This document shows, piece after piece, positions 44,375 to 55,078 of a DNA stretch of 64,000 nucleotides. Position 1 is the first letter of the stretch. Each line of letters begins with the position of its first letter. The notes under the pieces were generated by a model, which was not told the origin of the DNA, did no database searches, and saw nothing but the letters and a program-made list of their open reading frames with translations. The position numbers and the translations under genes were made by a program. Origin of the DNA: Alcanivorax borkumensis SK2. GTDB taxonomy: Bacteria > Pseudomonadota > Gammaproteobacteria > Pseudomonadales > Alcanivoracaceae. The stretch lies in the NCBI RefSeq assembly GCF_000009365.1, contig NC_008260.1, positions 62,001 through 126,000 of the forward strand, in the 5' to 3' direction.

Positions 44375-47300
44375 CCGTTATCCACTTCCTGCAGTTCACC
44401 AAGCAGCTCGCGAATGGTGGAAAGCAGTTCGCTCTCTTGGAACGGTTTGCCGATGTAGCAGTTAACGCCAATATCGAAGGCCCGTTCGCGGTGCTTCTCG
44501 CCGGTACGGGAGGTGATCATGATGATTGGCACATTTTGTAAGCGGCTGTCGTGCCGCACATGGCTGGCCACTTCGAAACCGTCCATGCGGGGCATTTCGA
44601 TATCCAGCAGCATTACATCCGGGCGAATATCTTCCAGCTTGGCAATGGCATCCATGCCGTCCTTGGCGGTGACCACTTCGTAGCCATTACGTTCCAGCAA
44701 GCGGGTGGTCACTTTGCGCACGGTAACCGAGTCATCAGTGACCATGACCAGCGGAGTTTCGCGTTGGGGTAGGGCTTCTTCTTCGGGTTCTTGAGGCAGG
44801 GCCGGAACCGCCTCATCCGAGATAAGGGCAGTGGTTTGCACATGAGCGGCACGAATCAGGGAATGGATATCAAGAATGATGACTACGGAACCATCCCCGA
44901 GGATGGTGGCGCCGCTGATGCCGGCTATGGTCGCTAGCTGCGGGCCTACGGCTTTGACCACCACTTCCCGGGAACCAACTAGTTCATCTACCACAATAGC
45001 CACGGTATGTTCGGTACTGCGAATTAGCAGTACCGGCATGGGGGTGGTTTGATTCTCCAAATGCGGTACACGGTTGCCGTGAACAAAGTGCCCCAGATAC
45101 TGTAACTGGTAATCTTGGCCCACATAGGTATAGACCGGGTTCTCTTCTTCGAAGTAGTGCTGTAATTCGAAGGGGCTGATTCGCACGATGCCTTCGATCT
45201 GATTCAACGGGATTGCGTAGGAATCGTCGGCGGCTTTTACCATCAAGGCGCGGTTCATGGCCAAGGTGAACGGCAGCCGAATGATGAAGCGTGTACCTTG
45301 CCCTTTATGGGAGTCGATGGCGACTGAACCCCCCATTTGCTTGATTTCGCTGGCCACCACGTCCATGCCTACTCCGCGGCCTGAGATCTGAGTTACTGCG
45401 GCGGCAGTAGAGAAACCGGCGTGGAAGATGAATTGTTGGATTTCCTGTTCGCAGAGTTGGGCGTCTTCGGCGATTAGGCCTTGTTCTATTGCTTTCTCGC
45501 GCACCGCATCGGTGTCGATACCCTTGCCATCATCGGAGAGGGTGATGACAACCTCTCCTCCTTCGCGGCCCAGTTCGAGGTTTATATGTCCAGTAGGGTT
45601 CTTGCCTGCGGCATTGCGAGCATCACCGGTTTCGATGCCATGATCCACGGCATTACGGAGCATATGCTCTAGTGGGGCGACCACGCGCTCCATCAGGGAG
45701 CGATCCAGTTCCCCTTCCGGATTGATCACATCGAAGTCTACCCGCTTATCCACTTCACCGGAGATTTGGCGAACAATACGGCGCAGCCGTGGCACCAAAC
45801 GGCTGAATGGCACCATGCGGGTGCGCATCAGCTTTTCCTGCAGCTCGGTATTAATGCGCGCTTGCTGTAGTAGCAAGGTTTCCGTGTCTTTATTACGGTC
45901 CAGCAGGGTGTTCTTCAGGTCTAGCAAGTCAGAGGCGGACTCGGAGAGCTGCTTGGCAATCTGGTGCAGTTCGGAGTACTGGTCCATTTCCAGCGGATCG
46001 AAGTCCTCGTCGTGTTCGCCGAGATCCACGCCCTTCTGATAGTTGGACATGATGTGCGCTTCTGTTTCCGAGTCCAATCGGCGTAATTGTTCGTAGAGGC
46101 GCTGTACGGTGTTGCCCATCTCTTCTACGTTGAAGGCAAACTCAGTGATGCCCTGCTCGACCCGGCCACGGTTGATAGAGGTTTCCCCGGCTAGGTTTAC
46201 CAATGCTTCAAGAACATCGGCGCCGACTCGAACCATTTCCTGTGGTTGCGCTTGAGCCTGTCGCTGACGGCGGGCGTCTTTTTGCGGTTGCTGGGGGGCC
46301 GGCTGAGGAGGGGCGGTTAGTAAGGTATTAAGCTGATCGGTGGTGTTTGCCCCCTGGGCGGCGGGCGTATTGGCTCGTGCCGCCGCCGCGACGGACTCCA
46401 TGCCCCGGTTGATTTGATCATGCCAGCGGAGCATGGGCTGGAAATCGCTTGGTGCCGGGGTTTGACGACGACGCTCCAGCGCCAGTAAATAGTTTTCAAA
46501 ATTGTGGCTGATATCACCCAGTTGCTTGAGCCCGGCCAGCCGTGCACCGCCTTTAAGGGTATGTAGCGCCCGTTTTAAGTCGTCGGTGAAGTCTGTGCTT
46601 TGCGGATTATCCCTCCAGGAGGTTAGGCAGGCATTAATGATTTCCGATAATTCTTCGGACTCCTCCAGGAAAATATTCAGAATCTCAGGGTCGCTGTCCG
46701 CTTGCCATGCATCATCAGCCGCCGGGGTTGATGATGCGGATTCATGGCTGGTCGCGGGAGGGTTTTGCTCAACCACGTCGGCAGAGGGGGGGCTGGGGTG
46801 TACCGTTTGTATGGCTGATAATGCGGGCAAGGCAAAGGTTACGGGGTTAGCCATATAGTCGTGGATAGCGGCGATCAGTACCCCGCCATTTGGCAGCGGT
46901 TGGTTGGTTCTCAGTGCCTCCACCATCTCAGCCAGTTGGTCATGACAGCGGTGAAGCAAATCAAATAAGCTGGGTTCGATAGCCAGTTGGCTTTGGGCCA
47001 GTCCTTCGTACAGGGTTTCCAGTTCATGGCCTAGGTCTCCCAGCTCCGGGACTTCGGCCATGCGAGCCCCCCCTTTGAGGGTGTGCAGATCCCGTTGTAG
47101 GGATTGCAGTTCAATCAGGTTGTCCTGTTGACTGATCCACAATTCCAGACTGTTGCCGGCAGACTCAAGAATTTCATCCGCTTCTTCCAGAAAAATTTCC
47201 ACCAACTCTGGGTCGCGCTTCGGTTGAGGGGGCACATCAATGGACGCGGGTGCGTCCTCAATCGTAATGGGGGCGCCAGTGGTGTTGGGTTGTGGGGTGG

Positions 47301-50300
47301 CCAAGCTGTTTTTTTGCTCGCTATGTTCAGCATGATCGGCAGGGGGAGTGTTGGCCTGCAGATTTTCGATCATCATTGCCAGGCTGTCGTGGCATTGGTG
47401 CAGTAGGTGGAACAGCGCCGCGTGGGATTCCAGTTGCCCCGCGTTATAGCTTTCGTAAAGGTTTTCCAGTTCGTGGGCCAGGTCTTCCACCGGAGCGACA
47501 CCGGCCATGCGCGCGCCGCCTTTCAGGGTGTGCAGGTCACGCTGCAGGCTGCTGATGTTGCTGTTGTCGCCGGCCTCCCACTGGTCGAGGCTGTGGCTGG
47601 CGGACTCGAGGATTTCCTCGGCCTCTTCCAGGAACAGCGCCATTAGCTCCGGGTCCATGTGGGCTTCGTAGCGGTGACTATCCGTGGTGTGTTCAGCCCG
47701 TTGGGTCACTACAACTGTGCTGCCCAGTGTAATGTCGCTGCTGCTGTCGGCCAGGCTGCCGTTAGGGTCGTCGCCTCCCGTCAGCTTACGCAGGGCCTCT
47801 ACTAATTCTTGTTTCGCGTGGACGGTCTGGCCGGCGGCCAGGCAGTCCATCATATTCATCAGCGCTTCTTGGCCTTCACTAGCTAAGGTGAATAGACGCT
47901 CGCTGTAAGCCAGATGAGCGCTCTGCACCGCGCTGTAACAGCCCGTCAGCGCTGCTGCCAGATCGTGGATTTCGTTGAGGTCGGAGGTGGCAGCACTGTT
48001 GGCAAGCCGTTCCAATGCATCGCGCAGGTGCACCAGTTCATCGGTGTGCTCGGGGTGCTGTGCCCACTGGCTTAGTAGTGGCTCCGAATCTACGATCAGA
48101 TCCATGCCTTCGGATAGGAAAATAGAAAGAATGTGCGGGTCTGGATCGTTGCTGCTGCTATCTTGCAGTTGATCGCGTTGCTGATTCAGGGAGTGGACCA
48201 ATTCGTCGGCGCCAGGTAGATGACCTGGGGGGCGCGAGGTGATTTTATCCAGGCTGGCGAGAATCAAGTCATGGGTTTTAGCCAGTAGAGTTATCTGCTG
48301 CTGGTTGGCCCGGCGGTTGCTGCTAATCAGATCCCGTGTCAGTTTTTCTGCTGGCTCGGCTACTTCGGCTACTGCTTCGATTTCGGCCATCCGCGCGCTG
48401 CCCATAAGAGTATGTAGGGCACGGTGGACACCGTCATCCACCGGGTGCTCGGACAGGTCGGTGTCGTTGTTGGCCAGCCATTGAGCAATTAGTGCCAGGC
48501 TGCGACGGGCTTCGCTGGAAAAGATTTCCAGCAACATGGGGTCTGGGCCACTTTCGTTGCTGTCCTCTTCAAAGGGGGCGCAGCTCATGTCCGGGATGTC
48601 GGATAGGCTTTCTATGGATGCATTGCTGGTATCGCTATCAGCGTCGTCAGCGGGTTCCTGTTCTGGTAAATCCAGGCTGATGCCTTCGTCGATTCCAGTG
48701 GGATCGTTGTCCGCTGGAAGCAGGTATACATCATCCCTGCTGCTCTCTGTCTCCCAAGGATTGAGGGCGTCTTCGCTGGCAGCAGCTTCAAAGGCGGCCA
48801 GGTCCTCAGTGGACAGGTCATTGTCGGCAGGCTCGCAATTAGCGCTGTCGCTTAGTGCTGGTTCGGTTAGTTCTAGGTTCTCGTTTTCGCTGGCGTTGTC
48901 TAGAGTGATGTATTCAGCGTCCGCAGGGCTGTCAAGAGTGGCATCGGCGGTGGTGTCCATGACGATGTCGTCGAGAATTCCTGCGTTGTCATTGCTGTGG
49001 GTGGTGTTGCTAGCCGCACCGGCCAAGGTGGGGACCTGCCTGATCTGGCTACCATTGGCTAGGGTGTCGGCGGCGTCGATTAAAGGCTGTACGTCGAATG
49101 GGTCGGTTTGGCGCAGCGTAAAAGCATCGACCAATGCAGGTACTCGGTTACGGACTTCCTGCACCAGGGCAATCAGCACGGCGCTGGGCTCAATGGTTCG
49201 GTCGATAACCCGGTTGAGCATATTTTCCACGGACCAGCCCAGTTCGCCCACGGTGCTGGCGCCGACCATGCGGCCAGATCCTTTCAGCGTGTGGAAGGCG
49301 CGGCGGAATTCTACCAAGGATTCTTCATCGCTGGTGTTGGCGACCCAGCGAGGGAAGTACTGGTCTAGTGCGTCCAGCACCTCGCCTACTTCTTCCTGAA
49401 AGATCTCAATGATTTCGTCATCAATCAGATCATCGTCTTGCGCCTGAGTTTCGGTAGCCGCTGTAGCGGGTGTTTGCGGTTCCTCTTCTGGTTCAGCCGG
49501 TAAGGTGATTTCCTGGGGGGAATTGATCCGCGCCTCATCGTTGCTGCTATTGTTATCTTGCGGTTCGGCTTTATCAGTAAAACCGGACCAGGCGTCCATA
49601 TCATGTTCCAGGGCGCTGCTACCCATGTCCGAAGTGGCTAGTTCAATGGATTTAACATCACTATCGACAAAGTTTTGTTCTTCTAGCAGTGGATAGCCCA
49701 GAATTTCCACACTGGAACGGGCCAGCTGGAGGATATCGTCGGTGGTTTCCGGGTCGTCACTCAGACGCTCTAGGTAATATTCTACTGAGGTAATGGCGTC
49801 AGCTAGGGTGTCCATGCTGCGCCAGTCAGGCTTGGGCTTATCTACGGCGAGTAGCTTTTCTTCGATGAATTGCACGCACTGCTGCAAAATCAGCGCGGGT
49901 TTGCCCAGCTGAATCACCTCCAGACCGCCGCGCACGGCATTCAGGCGTGCTGGTACCTCTTGCAGGGGCTCGGGGTTCCATTGTGAGGCGATGAATTCCA
50001 CGATGCCGTCTTTGGCTTCTTCCAGTCCAGCGCGGCATTCGCGAAGTACAGCATCCATCGCTTGGCCTACATGGCTAGGCATATCGTCGCCTTGGCGATT
50101 GTGGCTGGCGTTACGGCGGTCGCCGCCGATACCCGCCAAGGTTGCTTCTACATAGAGCAGCGCGCCGGCGATATCCATCAGGGTTTCACGTTCGGCAGGT
50201 GCTTTGCCGGCCACGATACCTTCCATAGCGTGCAGTTGTTCTTCCACCAGCGCCCGAGGTTGGCCAAGGCCCAGTACGGCCACGGTGTCGGCCACCTGTT

Positions 50301-51366
50301 TCAGGGTAAGGGTAAGGGGCTGCAGCTTGCTGGTGTCGGAGTCGCCGCTGTGAACAAAATGCTCCAGGGTGTCTTTGACGGTAGTGAGTTCTTCGGAAAG
50401 CGCCTGCACCACGGAGCTCATGGCCTGGGCGTCCGGGCCGGTCATCCGCTGGCGCTCTGTGTTGACTAGGTCATCGGAGGGCAGTGCCTCGTCCAGCCGA
50501 AAACGGGCCTGGACATCACGGATGCGGGGGCTGTCCACGTCGGCTTTGGCCACGTAGTAAAGAAGGTTCTTGATCAGATCGGTGGGGGCGGGGCGGTTGA
50601 GGCTGGCGGCGCCGTCCACAGCCAGCTCCCGCAGATTGCGATCGACGTGGCCGAGCATGAGTTTCACCGAAGAGCCAAGGATAATGGCGTCTTCTGAAAG
50701 CCCTTCTACCAGTGCATTACTAATCGACCATAGCGGTGCACGAGGCGCGTCGCCGGTGACTTGCTCCAGCTTGGTGAAAACCTTGGCCATGTAGCCCAGG
50801 TTCTTGCCTATATTATCGTTACGCAGAATGCCGAGCAGGGCGGTTTGGAACATCTGGCGGATCTTTTTCGCCAGCTGGGTAAAGTGGGGATCGTTGAGCT
50901 TGTCGTCACGAATCTGGCCTTGGCCGGTTGCTTCGCTGAGGTCCGGCTTGAATAGGGCGGTTTCCGACAATAGCGATTCACCGCGCGCTGCGCGCAGATC
51001 ATTGAGCAGCGGCAGCAGGACCACCGGCAGGTCACGGCGGTTGCTGGCGACTCGGTCTAGGTACGGGGGCAGCTGCAGGATCGCCCGCATCAGGGTTTCC
51101 TGACTGTCAGCCACATTGCTCACGCTGCCGTTGAGCAGGGCTTGGGCTAGTTTCTCCATTTCCTCGGCGAACAGTGCCGCACCGTAGAACTCAACCATCT
51201 GCAAGGTGCCGTACACCTGATGCAGGTGGGTCTGACAGAAGCGCATACGAGTGGTGTCGTTCGGATTGTTCTCGAACGATTCCAATGTCTGCTGCGCTTG
51301 GTTCAGGGTTTCCTGGATTTCCCCGCGAACCCAGTCCAGAGCCAGATAATCGTGACGGTCACTCAT
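44371..51366 (-). CDS. chpA: Hybrid sensor kinase ChpA (multi-Hpt CheA-type)
   Basis: 2331 residues from ATG 51366, which has ACAGGAG upstream; ATG 51381 adds five residues. From the N-terminus: an Hpt-like segment around His49 (HLHQVYGTLQMV), non-canonical histidine-phosphotransfer-like regions, then canonical Hpt motifs at His692 (FHTLKGSGRM), His985 (LHTLMGSARM), His1279, His1428 and His1602 (LHTLKGGAR type). The CheA dimerisation and ATPase core follows, with Asn1905 in LRNAVDHGIE, GKGID and GRGVGMDVV, then a CheW domain and a receiver with Asp2255 (MLLDIEMPRMDG). The size is a little under the ~2470 of P. aeruginosa ChpA. It transfers phosphate from PilJ signalling to PilG and PilH. The 141-bp gap after pilK holds a weak hairpin just before the start. 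Confidence 0.97.
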   Translation of the reverse strand: MSDRHDYLALDWVRGEIQETLNQAQQTLESFENNPNDTTRMRFCQTHLHQVYGTLQMVEFYGAALFAEEMEKLAQALLNGSVSNVADSQETLMRAILQLPPYLDRVASNRRDLPVVLLPLLNDLRAARGESLLSETALFKPDLSEATGQGQIRDDKLNDPHFTQLAKKIRQMFQTALLGILRNDNIGKNLGYMAKVFTKLEQVTGDAPRAPLWSISNALVEGLSEDAIILGSSVKLMLGHVDRNLRELAVDGAASLNRPAPTDLIKNLLYYVAKADVDSPRIRDVQARFRLDEALPSDDLVNTERQRMTGPDAQAMSSVVQALSEELTTVKDTLEHFVHSGDSDTSKLQPLTLTLKQVADTVAVLGLGQPRALVEEQLHAMEGIVAGKAPAERETLMDIAGALLYVEATLAGIGGDRRNASHNRQGDDMPSHVGQAMDAVLRECRAGLEEAKDGIVEFIASQWNPEPLQEVPARLNAVRGGLEVIQLGKPALILQQCVQFIEEKLLAVDKPKPDWRSMDTLADAITSVEYYLERLSDDPETTDDILQLARSSVEILGYPLLEEQNFVDSDVKSIELATSDMGSSALEHDMDAWSGFTDKAEPQDNNSSNDEARINSPQEITLPAEPEEEPQTPATAATETQAQDDDLIDDEIIEIFQEEVGEVLDALDQYFPRWVANTSDEESLVEFRRAFHTLKGSGRMVGASTVGELGWSVENMLNRVIDRTIEPSAVLIALVQEVRNRVPALVDAFTLRQTDPFDVQPLIDAADTLANGSQIRQVPTLAGAASNTTHSNDNAGILDDIVMDTTADATLDSPADAEYITLDNASENENLELTEPALSDSANCEPADNDLSTEDLAAFEAAASEDALNPWETESSRDDVYLLPADNDPTGIDEGISLDLPEQEPADDADSDTSNASIESLSDIPDMSCAPFEEDSNESGPDPMLLEIFSSEARRSLALIAQWLANNDTDLSEHPVDDGVHRALHTLMGSARMAEIEAVAEVAEPAEKLTRDLISSNRRANQQQITLLAKTHDLILASLDKITSRPPGHLPGADELVHSLNQQRDQLQDSSSNDPDPHILSIFLSEGMDLIVDSEPLLSQWAQHPEHTDELVHLRDALERLANSAATSDLNEIHDLAAALTGCYSAVQSAHLAYSERLFTLASEGQEALMNMMDCLAAGQTVHAKQELVEALRKLTGGDDPNGSLADSSSDITLGSTVVVTQRAEHTTDSHRYEAHMDPELMALFLEEAEEILESASHSLDQWEAGDNSNISSLQRDLHTLKGGARMAGVAPVEDLAHELENLYESYNAGQLESHAALFHLLHQCHDSLAMMIENLQANTPPADHAEHSEQKNSLATPQPNTTGAPITIEDAPASIDVPPQPKRDPELVEIFLEEADEILESAGNSLELWISQQDNLIELQSLQRDLHTLKGGARMAEVPELGDLGHELETLYEGLAQSQLAIEPSLFDLLHRCHDQLAEMVEALRTNQPLPNGGVLIAAIHDYMANPVTFALPALSAIQTVHPSPPSADVVEQNPPATSHESASSTPAADDAWQADSDPEILNIFLEESEELSEIINACLTSWRDNPQSTDFTDDLKRALHTLKGGARLAGLKQLGDISHNFENYLLALERRRQTPAPSDFQPMLRWHDQINRGMESVAAAARANTPAAQGANTTDQLNTLLTAPPQPAPQQPQKDARRQRQAQAQPQEMVRVGADVLEALVNLAGETSINRGRVEQGITEFAFNVEEMGNTVQRLYEQLRRLDSETEAHIMSNYQKGVDLGEHDEDFDPLEMDQYSELHQIAKQLSESASDLLDLKNTLLDRNKDTETLLLQQARINTELQEKLMRTRMVPFSRLVPRLRRIVRQISGEVDKRVDFDVINPEGELDRSLMERVVAPLEHMLRNAVDHGIETGDARNAAGKNPTGHINLELGREGGEVVITLSDDGKGIDTDAVREKAIEQGLIAEDAQLCEQEIQQFIFHAGFSTAAAVTQISGRGVGMDVVASEIKQMGGSVAIDSHKGQGTRFIIRLPFTLAMNRALMVKAADDSYAIPLNQIEGIVRISPFELQHYFEEENPVYTYVGQDYQLQYLGHFVHGNRVPHLENQTTPMPVLLIRSTEHTVAIVVDELVGSREVVVKAVGPQLATIAGISGATILGDGSVVIILDIHSLIRAAHVQTTALISDEAVPALPQEPEEEALPQRETPLVMVTDDSVTVRKVTTRLLERNGYEVVTAKDGMDAIAKLEDIRPDVMLLDIEMPRMDGFEVASHVRHDSRLQNVPIIMITSRTGEKHRERAFDIGVNCYIGKPFQESELLSTIRELLGELQEVDNG

Positions 51367-51522
51367 GACGTCTCCTGTCATATATAAACCCGCCTTTTGG
51401 GTGGGACGGCTTTTTTAATGCGCAACATGCAGCATCCTCGTGTTGATGATTGCTGCTTAGTGCTACCCCAAGTTTTTTTCTTTTATGCGTGCCGCGTGTT
51501 GTTTTATTTCTTTCTGTGTTTG

Positions 51523-52401
51523 TTATTTACAGCGCCGAAATGCCAGTGTATCGGCAAAATGGACCCGCTCCAGGTCCGGGTGTTGCCAGTCGGTAACTTC
51601 ACCGGGGCCAAGTATCAGAATGCCTCCCAGTGCGAGCCGTTCTGCCAGTCGGTTCAGGATCTGGCGCTTACGCCAACGGCGAAAATAAATCAGCATGTTC
51701 TGACAAAAAATTAGGTCCATGTTGTTTATTGGCGCAGTGCTAAGATCCAGCACGTTCAGTCGAGCAAAACAAATGCGTTCGCGCAGGTCGCGGGTGATTT
51801 CTACTGTTTGCCCGTTGTTGCTAGGCGTGAAATATTTCTGCCGTATCAACGGGTCAACCTGCAGCACTCGGCGCGCTGCATATTCGCCTTTGCGGGCTTT
51901 TGCTAAGGTGGGCAGGCTGATATCCGTGGCGGTGATACCGTAAAACAGTTTTTGTTCGCTAGTGGAAAATTGTTCGTTAATTATAATGGCGAGGGAGTAA
52001 GCCTCCTCGCCGGTGGAGCAGCCCACGCTCCACACGTCTAGGCTGGCCCCACCCGGTTGCTCGGCCATGAAGCGTTGGCTAAATTCTTCCACCAGTGCGT
52101 AAGAGCCTGGATGCCGAAAGAAGCTGGTTTCCTGGACGGTTAAGCGGTCCACCAGTACCGACCACTCCATGACCCGTGACTGGGTCGAGCCCATAACTAA
52201 GTGTTCGTAATAAGTCTCGTAGTCTTCAATGCCCAGCTCGCGCATGCGCATGTTTAAGCTGGTTTCGAGGAAGGTCTTGCGCTCGTTAGACAGCGTCATG
52301 CCGGTGCGGTCTTCCAGCAGCGTTTGCCACAGCTGGAATTGCTCCGCATTCATAGTGGGCATGCGTTTGATCGACCAGCGATCTGTCATTGCAGCACCCA
52401 T
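51523..52401 (-). CDS. pilK: CheR-type chemoreceptor methyltransferase PilK
   Basis: 292 residues. A helical N-domain (FQLWQTLLEDRTGMTLSNERKTFLETSLNMRM) and a SAM-dependent C-domain with DVWSVGCSTGEEAYSLAI and ICFARLNVLDLS are standard CheR features; NMDLIFCQNMLIYF is the family hallmark. PilK methylates PilJ. AGGAG precedes the ATG at 52401. The start overlaps no gene and the spacing to pilJ is 31 bases, so it is in the operon. The C-terminal end is short, with no TPR. Confidence 0.93.
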   Translation of the reverse strand: MGAAMTDRWSIKRMPTMNAEQFQLWQTLLEDRTGMTLSNERKTFLETSLNMRMRELGIEDYETYYEHLVMGSTQSRVMEWSVLVDRLTVQETSFFRHPGSYALVEEFSQRFMAEQPGGASLDVWSVGCSTGEEAYSLAIIINEQFSTSEQKLFYGITATDISLPTLAKARKGEYAARRVLQVDPLIRQKYFTPSNNGQTVEITRDLRERICFARLNVLDLSTAPINNMDLIFCQNMLIYFRRWRKRQILNRLAERLALGGILILGPGEVTDWQHPDLERVHFADTLAFRRCK

Positions 52402-52432
52402 GGCATTGCTCCTGAGCCCGGCTTAAGCCGGA

Positions 52433-54460
52433 TCAGGAGTGCTCCGGTAGGCGGAAGCCGGCAACGGAATTACGCATGTCTTGGGCCATTTCAGCCAAGT
52501 TACCAATGGAACGAGCCGTGGCAGTAGTACCGGCAGAGGTCTGTGAGGTGATTTCCTGAATCACGTTCATGGTGTTGGAGATATGTCCCGCAGAGGCCGC
52601 TTGCTGACGCGCCGCGTTGGAAATGTTCTGGATCAGGTCTGCCAAGGTTTTGGATACGCTTTCAATTTCTTCCAGTGCCACGCCCGCATCCTGTGCCAAG
52701 CGCGCGCCTTTTACGACCTCGGCAGTGGTAGCTTCCATGGAAATAACGGCTTCGTTGGTATCGGTCTGAATAGTTTTTACCAAGGTTTCAATTTGTTTGG
52801 TGGCGGCGGCGGAGCGTTCTGCGAGGCGCTGTACCTCATCCGCAACGACTGCAAAGCCTCGGCCGGCTTCGCCGGCCATGGATGCCTGAATGGCGGCGTT
52901 CAAGGCGAGAATGTTGGTCTGGTCGGCAATGTCGTTAATCAGGGATACGATGTCACCAATTTCCTGGGAGGACTCACCCAAACGCTTGATCCGTTTGGAG
53001 GTTTCCTGGATCTGTTCGCGAATGGTGTCCATGCCGTGGATGGTGGCCTGTACGACTTCGGCGCCCTTGTTGGCGATGGCTACTGCCCGCTCTGCTACCG
53101 CGGCTGATTCGGCGGCGTTGGCGGATACCTGGTCAATGGACACTGCCATTTCGTTCACCGCAGCGGAGGCGCCGGCAATTTCCTGGGCTTGGTGCTCGGA
53201 GGCTTCGGCCAGGTGCATCGCCGTGGACTGAGTTTCTTGGGCTGCGGAAGCGACCTGTACCGCCGAGTTGTTGATCGTTTGTACCAGATTACGCAGTTGG
53301 TCAATGGAATAGTTGATGGAGTCAGCAATGGCACCGGTAAAATCCTCGGTGACAGTGGCCTGTACGGTTAGGTCACCGTCTGCTAGGTCGCCCAGTTCGT
53401 CGAGCAGACGTAGAATTGCCGCTTGGTTACGCTGGTTTTCACTTTCCAGTTCGTCTTTCAGCTTTGCCGCTTGGCGGTTCCGCTGGGCCATGATGATAAA
53501 GAAGAACAGCACCGCGAGACCCGCGGACACGCCACCTAGCCATACGGATGGAAACAGCCCGCTAGTGGTGTTTTCAAACTGGTTGTTCAGGTTGGTGGAT
53601 TCTTCCAACAGGTCCTGAGAACGGCGGAAGATGGTGTCAGCTGCGTTACGTACCTGGAACAACTCGGGGGCCGTTTCTAGAATTTCATCCACGGACTGGT
53701 TAACGAATTCATCGAACAAGTCAGCAATTTCAGCCAGATAATCCAGGGCATCGGGGTCGTTTACCTGGTCAATGCCCATGGCCGCGTCACCCTCAATCAT
53801 GCCGTTCATGATACGACCAAACAGGCTGGCATCACGGCCGAAGGAATCTGCAGCGATTACCGCGCCGTCGCCGCCTTCTAGCACTTTGGCGATGGACCTA
53901 ACGATGCGTTCAGCCAGCCAGGACTGGCGCTGTGCAAAAGCAATTTGTTCTGGGGCGGCATCGGTGGTCACTAGAATTTCCACCACGCCTTCGTATTCGG
54001 CCTGTAGGGAAGGGATGGTCTGGGCCAGCGTATCTGCCACTTCGTGCAGGTCCAGTACTGTGTCCTCCCCTTTCAGAATCACGTCGGCGTTGGCGTTCAC
54101 TTCATCCCATAGGGTTTGCAGACGGGCCATGGCTTCAGGGTCGCTAACCTGTTCGTCTTTTACGGCGTTCCAGGCTGACTGGAAGCCCTTCTGCGATTTA
54201 TCCAGCAATTCAAAGGCGTCGGCGTTGCCGGCGGCCGCTTCCAGGGCGTTTTTGGCAATTTGCTGGGAGATCACCCGCATCTCGGAAGCGCGGGTGATGT
54301 TTTCCTGGGCCTTGTTTGCCGTAGTGGCGGACAGCAGAAAGTTAGCCAGTGCTAGTACGATAAAGATGGCTAGGCCTACATAAAGGGCAATATTCAGCGT
54401 GTTGCCCTCGCCTGCGCCCCCCCGCAGTTTTTCGAACAATGCTCCTGAATTGAACTTCAT
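52433..54460 (-). CDS. pilJ: Methyl-accepting chemotaxis protein PilJ
   Basis: 675 residues. A membrane helix near 24-46 ([20 protein letters not shown]), a PilJ-type periplasmic part with two helical repeats, a second membrane helix near 305-330 ([20 protein letters not shown]), HAMP, and the signalling domain with [19 protein letters not shown]. It senses pilus retraction and surface contact in P. aeruginosa. AGGAG precedes the ATG. Length matches P. aeruginosa PilJ (682). Methylation-site residues lie in the long helical arms. Confidence 0.97.
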   Translation of the reverse strand: MKFNSGALFEKLRGGAGEGNTLNIALYVGLAIFIVLALANFLLSATTANKAQENITRASEMRVISQQIAKNALEAAAGNADAFELLDKSQKGFQSAWNAVKDEQVSDPEAMARLQTLWDEVNANADVILKGEDTVLDLHEVADTLAQTIPSLQAEYEGVVEILVTTDAAPEQIAFAQRQSWLAERIVRSIAKVLEGGDGAVIAADSFGRDASLFGRIMNGMIEGDAAMGIDQVNDPDALDYLAEIADLFDEFVNQSVDEILETAPELFQVRNAADTIFRRSQDLLEESTNLNNQFENTTSGLFPSVWLGGVSAGLAVLFFFIIMAQRNRQAAKLKDELESENQRNQAAILRLLDELGDLADGDLTVQATVTEDFTGAIADSINYSIDQLRNLVQTINNSAVQVASAAQETQSTAMHLAEASEHQAQEIAGASAAVNEMAVSIDQVSANAAESAAVAERAVAIANKGAEVVQATIHGMDTIREQIQETSKRIKRLGESSQEIGDIVSLINDIADQTNILALNAAIQASMAGEAGRGFAVVADEVQRLAERSAAATKQIETLVKTIQTDTNEAVISMEATTAEVVKGARLAQDAGVALEEIESVSKTLADLIQNISNAARQQAASAGHISNTMNVIQEITSQTSAGTTATARSIGNLAEMAQDMRNSVAGFRLPEHS

Positions 54461-54518
54461 AATCTGGCTCCTGGCCTAGCGTACACTCTTCTTATGATCC
54501 CCGAGTTGCTTTATACGA

Positions 54519-55067
54519 TTAGCCAGTATGGGCTACCTGCATAAAACGTGGATCCTCTGCCAGCCGAGTCAGGCTGAACACGGACCAATACTCCCCTTCC
54601 CGCCGGTAGGCCCCGCGCACGAAATTCGTGACGGCGGGATCGCTGACCGGGAGTGATTCCACAAATTCATCAATGGGGAAGTGCTGCATCCCCAATACCT
54701 CATCCACGGCCATGCCGGTGTAGAGGTCGTTCTGGTCCAGCACCAGCAAGCGACGGCGCCGTTCTTGAACCGGTGAACTTTTTTCCAGAAAGCCGCAGAG
54801 GTCCATCACGGTCATCAGGCGGCCTCGAACGTTAGCGACTCCTTTCATCCAGCTTCGTGCGCCGGGAACCCGGGTGTAAGCTGGCACGGAAAGGATTTCG
54901 GAAACCTCATCCAGTGGCGCCACGAATTTCTTGCCATCAAGCACAAAGCCCACACCACTCCAGTAGCTAACCGCGTCCTGCTGCATGGGCAGATCGTTGG
55001 CCTGCTCCCGACAGCGCTGGTTGTATTCAGCCAGTTTGATGTATGCGGAGGAGGCATTGTTGCTCAT
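54519..55067 (-). CDS. pilI: CheW-like coupling protein PilI
   Basis: 182 residues with a CheW fold: VGFVLDGKKFVAPLDEVSEIL, RSWMKGVANVRGRLMTVMDL, and a final segment typical of the PilI branch. It links PilJ to ChpA. AAGGAG precedes the ATG. It lies between pilH and pilJ, with an 11-base gap to pilH, so cotranslation is likely. Confidence 0.95.
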   Translation of the reverse strand: MSNNASSAYIKLAEYNQRCREQANDLPMQQDAVSYWSGVGFVLDGKKFVAPLDEVSEILSVPAYTRVPGARSWMKGVANVRGRLMTVMDLCGFLEKSSPVQERRRRLLVLDQNDLYTGMAVDEVLGMQHFPIDEFVESLPVSDPAVTNFVRGAYRREGEYWSVFSLTRLAEDPRFMQVAHTG

Positions 55068-55078
55068 GAGGAGCTCCT

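Noticed and set aside
48536..49399. 287-codon plus-strand frame inside chpA
   Set aside because: Antisense shadow of the low-complexity Asp/Ser/Glu linker; Ser-rich composition without domains.
51390..51406. Attenuator-like hairpin just before chpA
   Set aside because: On the minus strand the stem CCCACC/GGCGGG contains an A-C mismatch and the following T-rich stretch is short, so termination is unlikely.
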